Of a stretch of 9,055 nucleotides of DNA, positions 1 through 5,660 are shown one piece after another. The notes under the pieces were generated by a model. That model was not told the origin of the DNA, did not search any database, and worked only from the letters and a program-made list of their open reading frames with translations. Each line of letters opens with the position of its first letter. Within the stretch, counting starts at the first letter, position 1. The stretch is from Bacillota bacterium (GTDB taxonomy: Bacteria; Bacillota; Clostridia; Oscillospirales; Oscillospiraceae). The stretch spans positions 1 through 9,055 of the forward strand of contig JAKOSQ010000198.1 of assembly GCA_029777215.1 (NCBI GenBank), in the 5' to 3' direction. A program made the translations under genes and the position numbers.

Positions 1-218
1 GCGAGCTTCTTGCCCGACAGACGATTGACCTTTGCCGCTGCCACAGGGGTCTCGATCTCGACTTCCTCGAGAGGCAGGTCGCGCGTTGCTTCATAGCACA
101 TGAGCATTGCCACTTCGGAGACGAGCTCGCGGAACTCCTTGACGCTGGTGTCCTTGTCGCGCATGATTGAAAGCTTGTGCTGGATGAGCGGATGGTCGAA
201 TACTGTCACTTTACCCAT
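1..218 (-). CDS. upp: Uracil phosphoribosyltransferase, N-terminal part only
   Basis: Upp makes UMP from uracil and phosphoribosyl pyrophosphate in pyrimidine salvage. Seventy-two codons are visible before the left edge of the window; the family is about 209 residues, so two thirds, including the PRPP-binding loop and the uracil site, lie outside. The visible N-terminus is diagnostic: [16 protein letters not shown], then [34 protein letters not shown] and LSGKKL, matching bacterial Upp almost residue by residue. The start is the ATG at 218, preceded by AAGGGAG with 6-nt spacing and 13 nt after the tsaB stop. Its link to the t6A genes is probably only shared transcription. No attenuator or PyrR-type leader is seen in the 13-nt gap. 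Confidence 0.95.
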   Translation of the reverse strand, partial: MGKVTVFDHPLIQHKLSIMRDKDTSVKEFRELVSEVAMLMCYEATRDLPLEEVEIETPVAAAKVNRLSGKKL

Positions 219-224
219 AATGAT

Positions 225-231
225 CTCCCTT
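225..231 (-). promoter_or_regulatory. Ribosome binding site of upp
   Basis: AAGGGAG on the minus strand directly follows the tsaB TAA stop (234-232) and lies 6 nt before the ATG at 218. It supports this start and linked expression with tsaB. Confidence 0.8.
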
Positions 232-969
232 TTAGTTTTTATCTGTTTGCGGGTCAGAGCCCGCCTTTCCGAAGACGCGTTCCTGACGTTCCCGCTCCGC
301 CTGACTCAGCCGCAGATAGACCGGCAGCAGTTCGCCTGCCGGGACGGCCTGTTCGCGCAGGGCGGCCATGCAGACGCCCCAGGCCGTCTGATAGCGCATC
401 GGGGCGGGGGCGAGAACGACGCGGAGCTTAAAATCGTTCAAAGCATTATAGCATAAACGAGCGCCGTCTCCAACAAGAAATACAGGTTTATTTAAATTTT
501 CTATATCGTCGATCAATTTCTGCGTCCCGATTGCACGATCTTCACAAAGACGGACGGGTACACCGTCCCGAATGATGAAAAGCGCGTTGTAAAACTGGTC
601 GCGGCGCGCGTCCATCGCGCAGCAGATGACGCTGCCCTCGTGCGCGGTGATGCCGTTGTAGGCCATCGCCTGCAGGGTCGAAACGCCGCAGACGGGCTTG
701 CTGTCCGCGAAGGCGAGTCCCTTCACGGTGGACACGCCGATGCGCACACCCGTGAAGCTGCCGGGTCCGCGCGAGCAGGCCAGCAGGTCGATGTCGCCCA
801 GCGTCAGGCCGAGGTTTTTGAGCAGGTCCTCCGCCATCGGCAAAAGGGTGCGGCTGTGGGTGAGGCCGCAGTTTTGAAAATACTGTCCGAGCAGGCCGTC
901 TTCGGCTTCGCTGTCAAAAACGGCAACGGAGGCGGTCTTTGCGCTGGAATCAAAGCCTAATATACGCAT
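232..969 (-). CDS. tsaB: tRNA t6A biosynthesis scaffold protein TsaB
   Basis: TsaB (YeaZ) is the inactive ASKHA-fold partner that dimerises with TsaD and is needed for t6A37 formation. The 245-residue protein has the conserved N-terminus [17 protein letters not shown], the dimer-interface signature [13 protein letters not shown] at 66-78, GVSTLQAMA at 95-103, [14 protein letters not shown] at 117-130 and the C-terminal [13 protein letters not shown] at 216-228. It lacks the HxxxH metal site of TsaD, as expected. Length is normal for the family (about 230-245). Codons 144-180 (plus positions 431-540) are AT-rich, 42 G+C in 110 bases against a window that looks near 60%, without any break in frame. 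The start has only a weak AAAGG about 11-12 nt upstream. It lies 205 nt after tsaE, while upp begins 13 nt after its TAA stop, so tsaB and upp probably share a transcript. Confidence 0.96.
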   Translation of the reverse strand: MRILGFDSSAKTASVAVFDSEAEDGLLGQYFQNCGLTHSRTLLPMAEDLLKNLGLTLGDIDLLACSRGPGSFTGVRIGVSTVKGLAFADSKPVCGVSTLQAMAYNGITAHEGSVICCAMDARRDQFYNALFIIRDGVPVRLCEDRAIGTQKLIDDIENLNKPVFLVGDGARLCYNALNDFKLRVVLAPAPMRYQTAWGVCMAALREQAVPAGELLPVYLRLSQAERERQERVFGKAGSDPQTDKN

Positions 970-992
970 AGATGAATGGACCTTTCTATCAA

Positions 993-1023
993 TCAGTTAA
1001 CAGTCCAAAGAACTGTTAACTGA
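993..1023. repeat. Perfect 12-bp inverted repeat upstream of tsaB
   Basis: TCAGTTAACAGT (993-1004) and ACTGTTAACTGA (1012-1023) are exact reverse complements around a 7-nt spacer CCAAAGA. Each arm contains the palindrome GTTAAC. It is AT-richer than its surroundings and ends 23 nt before the tsaB ATG. It could be an operator for a dimeric regulator, an RNA hairpin in the tsaB leader, or the terminal part of a dispersed repeat. There is no following T-run on either strand. Confidence 0.8.
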
Positions 1024-1041
1024 GGAAATGCGCTTCGCTCT

Positions 1042-1078
1042 GCGCCGAAACAGCCGCCTGCAGCGGCCGTTTCGGCGC
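1042..1078. repeat. Long GC-rich hairpin (10 + 5 bp)
   Basis: GCGCCGAAAC at 1042-1051 pairs perfectly with GTTTCGGCGC at 1069-1078. After one A/C mismatch, GCCGC (1053-1057) pairs with GCGGC (1063-1067) around a CTGCA loop. No T-run follows on either strand, so it is not an intrinsic terminator. It is the most stable-looking element of the spacer. Confidence 0.75.
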
Positions 1079-1090
1079 TCGCTCTGCGAG
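1078..1090. repeat. Short hairpin CTCGC-TCT-GCGAG
   Basis: A 5-bp perfect stem with a 3-nt loop, squeezed between the two larger hairpins of the tsaE-tsaB spacer and sharing one base (1078) with the 1042-1078 stem. Alone it would be unremarkable; together with its neighbours it adds a third arm to a possible multibranch fold. Confidence 0.4.
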
Positions 1091-1094
1091 AAGT

Positions 1095-1129
1095 GTTTTT
1101 TCTGCGGCGTGCGTACCGCCGCAAAAAAC
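1095..1129. repeat. GC hairpin flanked by T6 and A6
   Basis: On the plus strand GTTTTTT is followed by CT, then GCGGCG, a 7-nt loop, CGCCGC and AAAAAAC, so the arms pair over 6 + 7 bp with a 2-nt bulge. The T-run precedes and the A-run follows the GC stem on either strand, the reverse of an intrinsic terminator. The structure is clear; its role is unknown. Confidence 0.7.
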
Positions 1130-1174
1130 GATGCGATTTCATTCGCGGCTGCGGGCGTGAATTCTGCGAGGCGT

Positions 1175-1594
1175 TTATCTGGCCGGTTCCGTAACCGTGA
1201 TCCGCCGCTCGTCCTCCGAGCACTTTTCGATGTTCACGGTGTACTCGCTGCCGTCGAAGGCGGTTTCGACATTTTCGCTCCACTCGACGACGCAGATGCC
1301 GCCGCGCGCGAGATAGTCGTCCCAGCCGATGCCGAAGAGCTCGTCCGCCCCGCCGAGACGGTACATGTCGAAATGGAAGAGCGGAATCTCGCCCTCGTAT
1401 TCGTTGACAATGGTGAAGGTCGGGCTCGTGACGCGGTTGGGGCTTTTAAGTCCGCGCGCCATGCCGCGCACAAAGGCGGTCTTGCCCGCGCCGAGGTCGC
1501 CGTAGAGCGCGACGACATCGCCGGGCCGGAAGCGGGGGGCGAGTTTTTCGCCGAGGGCCTCGGTTTCCGTTTCGGAATGAGTGATGTATTCCAT
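1175..1594 (-). CDS. tsaE: tRNA t6A biosynthesis ATPase TsaE
   Basis: TsaE (YjeE family) is a small P-loop ATPase that binds the TsaB-TsaD dimer and drives turnover of the t6A37 reaction. The 139-residue product is of typical length. Walker A is YGDLGAGKT at 31-39 (Lys38, Thr39), followed by the switch-like [12 protein letters not shown] at 57-68, FHFDMYRL at 73-80 (Asp76 as the Mg-binding residue) and VVEWSENV at 102-109. The last motif usually reads EWP; here the Pro is Ser, which is probably tolerated. Translation should be coupled to tsaD through the overlapping ribosome binding site. tsaB, which normally adjoins tsaE in Bacillota, is here separated from it by a 205-nt structured spacer. 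TAA stop at 1177-1175. Confidence 0.97.
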   Translation of the reverse strand: MEYITHSETETEALGEKLAPRFRPGDVVALYGDLGAGKTAFVRGMARGLKSPNRVTSPTFTIVNEYEGEIPLFHFDMYRLGGADELFGIGWDDYLARGGICVVEWSENVETAFDGSEYTVNIEKCSEDERRITVTEPAR

Positions 1595-1600
1595 GACGCG

Positions 1601-1607
1601 CCTCCTT
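1601..1607 (-). promoter_or_regulatory. Ribosome binding site of tsaE overlapping the tsaD stop
   Basis: A full-length Shine-Dalgarno AAGGAGG lies 6 nt before the tsaE ATG at 1594. Its first two bases are the last two of the tsaD TAA stop, so ribosomes finishing tsaD should re-initiate easily. Confidence 0.85.
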
Positions 1608-2607
1608 AAAGCTCCATCGTGGCGTAGGCGTTGAGATTGGTACCCGCGCGGTTTCCGGCCTTAAATTCGTAGTAGCCCTGGCAGCCGATCATCGCGGCGT
1701 TGTCGCCGCAGAGGGACAGCGGGGGGACGTAGAGCGTCTTGCCGGCCTTTTCGGCGGCGGCCTTGAAGTCGTCCCGGATGCGCGAGTTTGCCGCGACGCC
1801 GCCCGCGACGGCGATCTTATCGTAGCCAAGCTCCTGCGCGAGCTTCATCGTGCGGGGGACGAGGCTCTCGCTCATTGCGCGGCAGAAGCTCGCGCAAAGA
1901 CCCTCGCGGTTGATGCGCTCGCCCTTCTGCTCGGAGGTGTGGACGAGGTTCACGACCGCAGTCTTGAGCCCGGAAAAGCTCATGTCGTAGGGGTTGCCCT
2001 CGACCTTGATGTGCGGGAGCTTGTACATTTTGTCGTCGCCCTGCTTCGAGAGCGCGTCGACGTGCTTGCCGCCGGGGTAGGGCAGGCCCAGCACGCGGGC
2101 GGTCTTGTCGAAGCACTCGCCGGCGGCGTCGTCCCGCGTCGCGCCAATGACGTGCAGCTCCGTGTAGTCGCGCACGTCGACGAGCATGGTGTTGCCGCCG
2201 GAGATGGCGAGGCAGAGAAACGGGGGCTTTAAATCCGGAAAGGCAATGTAGTTGGCGGCGATGTGGCCGCGGACGTGGTGCACCGGGACGAGAGGCACGC
2301 CGAGCGAATAGGCGGCGGACTTGGCGAAGTTTACGCCGACGAGCACCGCGCCGATGAGGCCCGGGGCGTAGGACACGGCGACGGCGTCGATGTCCTTTTT
2401 CGTGATGCCGGCGACGGCGACCGCGCGGTCGGCGAGCTGGGCGATGACCTCGACGTGGGAGCGCGAGGCAATCTCGGGGACAACGCCGCCGTAAACGGCG
2501 TGGAGGTCGGCCTGCGAGAAGATCTGGTCCGTGAGGACTCTTCTGCCGTCCTCAGTGATGGCGACGGCGGTCTCGTCGCAGGTGCTTTCAACAGATAAAA
2601 TCAGCAT
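1606..2607 (-). CDS. tsaD: tRNA N6-adenosine threonylcarbamoyltransferase TsaD
   Basis: TsaD (formerly Gcp/YgjD) is the catalytic subunit that moves the threonylcarbamoyl group from threonylcarbamoyl-AMP to A37 of ANN-decoding tRNAs, making t6A. The 333-residue protein has the usual length and the ASKHA fold. It begins ILSVESTCDETAVA, has the metal-binding HxxxH at His111 and His115 (HHVRGH), the phosphate loop AISGGNT at 134-140, the segment FDKTARVLGLPYPGG at 166-180, AVAGGVAAN at 266-274, and CGDNAAMI with the metal-binding Asp302. These positions agree closely with the E. coli enzyme. Its start lies within the last codons of rimI, with AAGGA about 9 nt upstream inside rimI coding sequence. 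tsaE follows after 11 nt. TsaD needs TsaB and TsaE, both encoded just downstream, plus TsaC/Sua5 for substrate, which is not in the window. Confidence 0.98.
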   Translation of the reverse strand: MLILSVESTCDETAVAITEDGRRVLTDQIFSQADLHAVYGGVVPEIASRSHVEVIAQLADRAVAVAGITKKDIDAVAVSYAPGLIGAVLVGVNFAKSAAYSLGVPLVPVHHVRGHIAANYIAFPDLKPPFLCLAISGGNTMLVDVRDYTELHVIGATRDDAAGECFDKTARVLGLPYPGGKHVDALSKQGDDKMYKLPHIKVEGNPYDMSFSGLKTAVVNLVHTSEQKGERINREGLCASFCRAMSESLVPRTMKLAQELGYDKIAVAGGVAANSRIRDDFKAAAEKAGKTLYVPPLSLCGDNAAMIGCQGYYEFKAGNRAGTNLNAYATMEL

Positions 2608-3089
2608 GGGTTTTCGTCCTTTTTAAAAAAGAATGTCATCAGGAGGGCGTCCTCCTGCGGTTGCGTATAGTAGTTTTTGCGCCGGCCCACGACGGCAAAG
2701 CCGTGCTTTTCGTAGAGTTTGATGGCGGGCGCGTTCGACGCGCGGACCTCGAGCGTGAGGAAGGCGAGCTGCTTTTTTGTGCGCCGCTCAAGCTCGAACA
2801 AAAGCGCGTCCGCAATACCGCGCCGGCGGGCGCGGGGCGCGACGGCGACGTTTGCGATGTAGCCCTCGTCGAGCACCATTGTGAGCCCGACATAGCCCAA
2901 AACGCCCGTGTCGTCACTGGCGCAGAGAAAAAGCTTGTTTTTCCCGGTTGCCTGTGCCTCCAGATTGGTGTAGGACCAGGGAACTGCAAAGCAGAGCTTT
3001 TCGATGTCCTCGATCTCGTCGAGCTGGGAGAGCGCGGCCTCCGCGATCTGAAAGCGGCGGTCCGTTTTGTCCTTAAATTCCGCCGTCAT
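2601..3089 (-). CDS. rimI: RimI-type GNAT N-acetyltransferase (ribosomal protein S18 alanine acetyltransferase family)
   Basis: This is a 162-residue GNAT acetyltransferase that uses acetyl-CoA to acetylate a protein N-terminus; the family's classic substrate is ribosomal protein S18. The acetyl-CoA loop is VAVAPRARRRGIA at 81-93, fitting the RxxGxA rule. LEVRASNAPAIKLYEKHGF (113-131) carries the RimI signature, with Glu114 and Tyr126 spaced as the catalytic base and acid of Salmonella RimI. FAVPWS (34-39) matches the RimI substrate-side motif. The N-terminus is about 10-15 residues longer than E. coli RimI; no alternative Met is available before residue 71, and GGAG lies 9 nt before this ATG. 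The start overlaps the polA stop by 4 nt (ATGA) and its own stop overlaps tsaD by 7 nt (ATGCTGA), so translation of all three is probably coupled. RimI genes next to t6A genes are common in Bacillota. The exact protein substrate here is inferred; some related GNATs act on other N-termini. Confidence 0.93.
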   Translation of the reverse strand: MTAEFKDKTDRRFQIAEAALSQLDEIEDIEKLCFAVPWSYTNLEAQATGKNKLFLCASDDTGVLGYVGLTMVLDEGYIANVAVAPRARRRGIADALLFELERRTKKQLAFLTLEVRASNAPAIKLYEKHGFAVVGRRKNYYTQPQEDALLMTFFFKKDENPC

Positions 3090-5635
3090 TTCGCGTCGCT
3101 CCAGCTTCTGCCGGCCTGCGCGTCCGCCGTGAGGGGGACGGAGTAGTGGACGACGTTTTCCATTTCCTCGGTGAGAATGGCGGTCACGCGGACGGCCTCA
3201 CTCTCCGGGCATTCGACGATGAGCTCATCGTGCACCTGCAAAATGAGCTTTGCCGCGAGTTTTTCCTCCCGCAGACGCCGCCAGACGTGGACCATTGCGA
3301 GCTTGATGACGTCCGCCGCCGTGCCCTGAATGGGCGTGTTGCGGGCCACGCGCTCGCCGAAGGAGCGGATGTTGTAGTTGGCGGATTTGAGCTCCGGCAG
3401 CGGGCGGCGGCGCCCGAAGAGGGTCGTCACATAACCGTCCGTTTTGGCCTGCGCGATGATGCTTTTCATGTACTCGCGCACGCCGGAGTATTTTTCGAGA
3501 TAGGTGTCGATATACTCTTTGGCCTCGTTCTGGTAGACGTGGATGTTCTGCGCGAGCGAAAAGGCCGAGATGCCGTAGACAATGCCGAAGTTGACGGCCT
3601 TGGCGCGTGAGCGCTGGAGCTTTGTGACATCCTTCAGCGGGACGCCGAAGACCTGCGAGGCCGTGACGGCGTGGATGTCCTCGCCGTCCAGAAATGCCTT
3701 TTGCATGACCTGATCGCCGCTGATGTGGGCCAGCAGCCGCAGCTCGATCTGGCTGTAGTCCGCGTCGACCAGCACGCTGCCGCGCGGGGCGACGAACATT
3801 TTGCGTATTTCTGCGCCGAGCTCCGTGCGGACCGGGATGTTCTGCAGATTTGGCTCGGTGGAGCTCAGCCGGCCCGTCGCCGTGACGGTCATTTGAAAGC
3901 TCGTGTGGATGCGCCCGTCCGGGCCGATGACCTTGCCGAGCCCGTCCGCATAGGTCGACTTGAGCTTGGAAAGCTGGCGGAACTCCAAAATTTTGTCGAC
4001 GATTTCGTGCCTGCCGCGCAGCTTTTCGAGGGTTTCGGCGTTCGTCGACCAGCCGGATTTCGTCTTTTTGCCGGAGGGCAGCATGAGCTTTTCAAACAAA
4101 ATTTCGCCGAGCTGCTTTGGGGAGTTGATGTTGAATTCCTCGCCCGCGAGGGCGTAGATCTCCTTTTGCAGCGCGTCGATGCCGACGGACAGATCCTGTC
4201 CGTAATCGTAGAGCGCCTGTCGGTCGACGAGAAAGCCCGTCCGCTCCATGTCCGAGAGAACATAGCACAGCGGCAGCTCCATTTCGTCCATGAGGGCCGA
4301 CATGCTCTCGCCCTCGAGCCGCTGCTTCATCGGCGGGTACAGGGCGAAGACCGCTTCGGCTCCCTGCTTTTCCTCGCCGAGGAGCTTTTGCGTCAAGCGC
4401 GGGAGCTCATAGCCGCTCTCGGTCGGGTCGAGCAGATACCCCGCGAGCGCCGTGTCGAAGACGAAGCCGCCCGCGTCGATGTTTTCGGCGGCGAGAAGGC
4501 TCAAAAGGTCCTTGACATTGTGCGAAACTTTTTTGACGTCCGGGGCAAAGAGCGTCTTCAAAAACGCGTTATAATCGGCCCCGGCGGTGGCCCAGCGGAC
4601 GGTGGCGACGGTTTTCCCGTCGCAGAGCTCAACGGCGTCCAGCCCATCGAGCGGGAGCACCGCGACATACGCGGCGGCCCTCACCGCTTCGAGCAGCGCG
4701 GGCAGTTCCTCCGCGTGCGGCTCCCGTGCGGGCAGCGCCGGGGAGGACGCGGTGGGGGCGTCCGCGTCCGGGGTGAGGCCCCATTTTTCAATGAGGGAGT
4801 TGAAGCCGAGCTTTTTAAATTCATTATAAGCGCCGTCAAAGCTGCCGGAAAACAGGCAGCTCTTCGGGTCAAATTCGATGGGCGCGTGCGTGTCTATGGT
4901 TGCAAGCTGGTAGGACATCTCGGCGTCGCCCTTGCCCTCCGCGAGCTTTTTGCGGACGCTGTCCTTGATGTCGAGCGTGTCAAGGTTCTCGTAAATATTT
5001 TTGACGGTGCCGAACTTTTGGATGAGCTCTGTCGCCGTTTTTTCGCCGACGCCCTTGACGCCGGGGATGTTGTCGCTTGCGTCGCCCATGAGGGCCTTGA
5101 GGTCGACGATCTTCTCCGGCGTGAAACCGTATTCCTCGGAGAAAACATCCGGCGTGTAGTCGATCGTCTCGGTCTTGCCCATGCGGGACTTGACGTGCAA
5201 AACGTGCGAGGTTTCCGTGATGAGCTGGAAGCTGTCCCGGTCGCCGGTCACGATGAGGCATTCGTTTCCGCCTTCATTGCAGACGCGGGAGACGGTGCCG
5301 ATGAGGTCGTCCGCCTCAAAGCCCGCGAGCTCGAGACGCTGCACGCCGGCGGCGTCCAGCACCTCTTTCATAAGCGGAATCTGGACGGACAGCTCGTCCG
5401 GCATCGGTTTTCGCTGGGCCTTGTAGCCCTCGAAGGCCTCGTGCCGGAAGGTCGGCCCCTTGAGGTCAAAGGCCACGCACAGCGCGTCGGGCCGGCTGTC
5501 CTCGAGGAGCTTGTGCAGCACGGTGAGAAAGCCGTACACCGCGTTGACAGGCGTGCCGTCGGGCGCGTTGAGCATACGGATGCCGTAAAACGTGCGGTTG
5601 ATGATGCTGTTGCCGTCGAGTATCATGAGCTTCAT
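3086..5635 (-). CDS. polA: DNA polymerase I with an apparently inactive 3'-5' exonuclease domain
   Basis: DNA polymerase I removes RNA primers and fills gaps in lagging-strand synthesis and excision repair. The 849-residue protein has three regions. Residues 1-285 are the 5' nuclease, with ILDGNS (Asp7), GDRD at 131-134 and the helix-hairpin-helix DASDNIPGVKGVGEKTA at 185-201. Residues 310-440 are a 3'-5' exonuclease fold. Residues 445-849 are the polymerase, with motif A DYSQIELR (Asp626), O-helix K679...F683...Y687 in RAKAVNFGIVYG, and motif C VHDE (Asp803, Glu804). Phe683 at the Taq F667 position predicts discrimination against dideoxynucleotides. In the exonuclease region the DxE of motif I reads LPL (about 327-329), and the expected carboxylates near HNVKDLL and in the YxxxD motif are not evident, so proofreading is probably lost, as known for Bacillus and Thermus enzymes. 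The TGA stop overlaps the rimI ATG (ATGA). It lies directly after uvrB, whose repair gaps it would fill. Confidence 0.98.
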   Translation of the reverse strand: MKLMILDGNSIINRTFYGIRMLNAPDGTPVNAVYGFLTVLHKLLEDSRPDALCVAFDLKGPTFRHEAFEGYKAQRKPMPDELSVQIPLMKEVLDAAGVQRLELAGFEADDLIGTVSRVCNEGGNECLIVTGDRDSFQLITETSHVLHVKSRMGKTETIDYTPDVFSEEYGFTPEKIVDLKALMGDASDNIPGVKGVGEKTATELIQKFGTVKNIYENLDTLDIKDSVRKKLAEGKGDAEMSYQLATIDTHAPIEFDPKSCLFSGSFDGAYNEFKKLGFNSLIEKWGLTPDADAPTASSPALPAREPHAEELPALLEAVRAAAYVAVLPLDGLDAVELCDGKTVATVRWATAGADYNAFLKTLFAPDVKKVSHNVKDLLSLLAAENIDAGGFVFDTALAGYLLDPTESGYELPRLTQKLLGEEKQGAEAVFALYPPMKQRLEGESMSALMDEMELPLCYVLSDMERTGFLVDRQALYDYGQDLSVGIDALQKEIYALAGEEFNINSPKQLGEILFEKLMLPSGKKTKSGWSTNAETLEKLRGRHEIVDKILEFRQLSKLKSTYADGLGKVIGPDGRIHTSFQMTVTATGRLSSTEPNLQNIPVRTELGAEIRKMFVAPRGSVLVDADYSQIELRLLAHISGDQVMQKAFLDGEDIHAVTASQVFGVPLKDVTKLQRSRAKAVNFGIVYGISAFSLAQNIHVYQNEAKEYIDTYLEKYSGVREYMKSIIAQAKTDGYVTTLFGRRRPLPELKSANYNIRSFGERVARNTPIQGTAADVIKLAMVHVWRRLREEKLAAKLILQVHDELIVECPESEAVRVTAILTEEMENVVHYSVPLTADAQAGRSWSDAK

Positions 5636-5643
5636 GGAAGCGG

Positions 5644-5650
5644 TTCCTTT
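5644..5650 (-). promoter_or_regulatory. Ribosome binding site of polA
   Basis: AAAGGAA on the minus strand sits in the 25-nt gap after the uvrB stop, with GGA 9 nt before the polA ATG at 5635. This favours the first Met over the in-frame Met at codon 4. Confidence 0.7.
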
Positions 5651-5660
5651 CCAGATGGGC

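Larger units (their letters stand above)
970..1174 (-). other. Structured intergenic spacer between tsaE and tsaB
   Basis: This 205-nt gap is the only sizeable non-coding stretch in the window. It holds several inverted repeats, described separately (993-1023, 1042-1078, 1078-1090, 1095-1129). GAAAT(G)CGC at 1025-1033 can also pair with GCGATTTC at 1133-1140 through one bulge, closing the last three into a multibranch fold of about 116 nt. The hexamer TCTGCG occurs four times (1039, 1083, 1101, 1163). GCGCT(T)CGCTCTGCG is present twice as a near-direct repeat (1030-1044 and 1075-1088, differing by one T). I see no convincing sigma-A promoter, no intrinsic terminator and no plausible coding frame. 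It may be an inserted dispersed palindromic repeat, or an RNA element in the leader of tsaB. The ribosome binding site for tsaB (AAAGG, about 11-12 nt before ATG) lies at its left end and is weak compared with the other genes. Confidence 0.7.

Noticed and set aside
975..1015. Promoter for tsaB inside the spacer (TTGGAC/TTAACA-like -35 with GATAGA-like -10)
   Set aside because: Spacing and -10 match are poor, and the candidate boxes fall inside the perfect inverted repeat. I cannot support a promoter from sequence alone.
1095..1129. Intrinsic terminator between tsaE and tsaB
   Set aside because: The T-run precedes and the A-run follows the GC stem on both strands, which is the opposite of terminator polarity. 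The hairpins at 1042-1078 and 993-1023 also have no T-run after them.
1028..1609. A 193-codon plus-strand frame covering the spacer and tsaE
   Set aside because: It runs antisense to tsaE and through the hairpins, and has no recognisable family or ribosome binding site.
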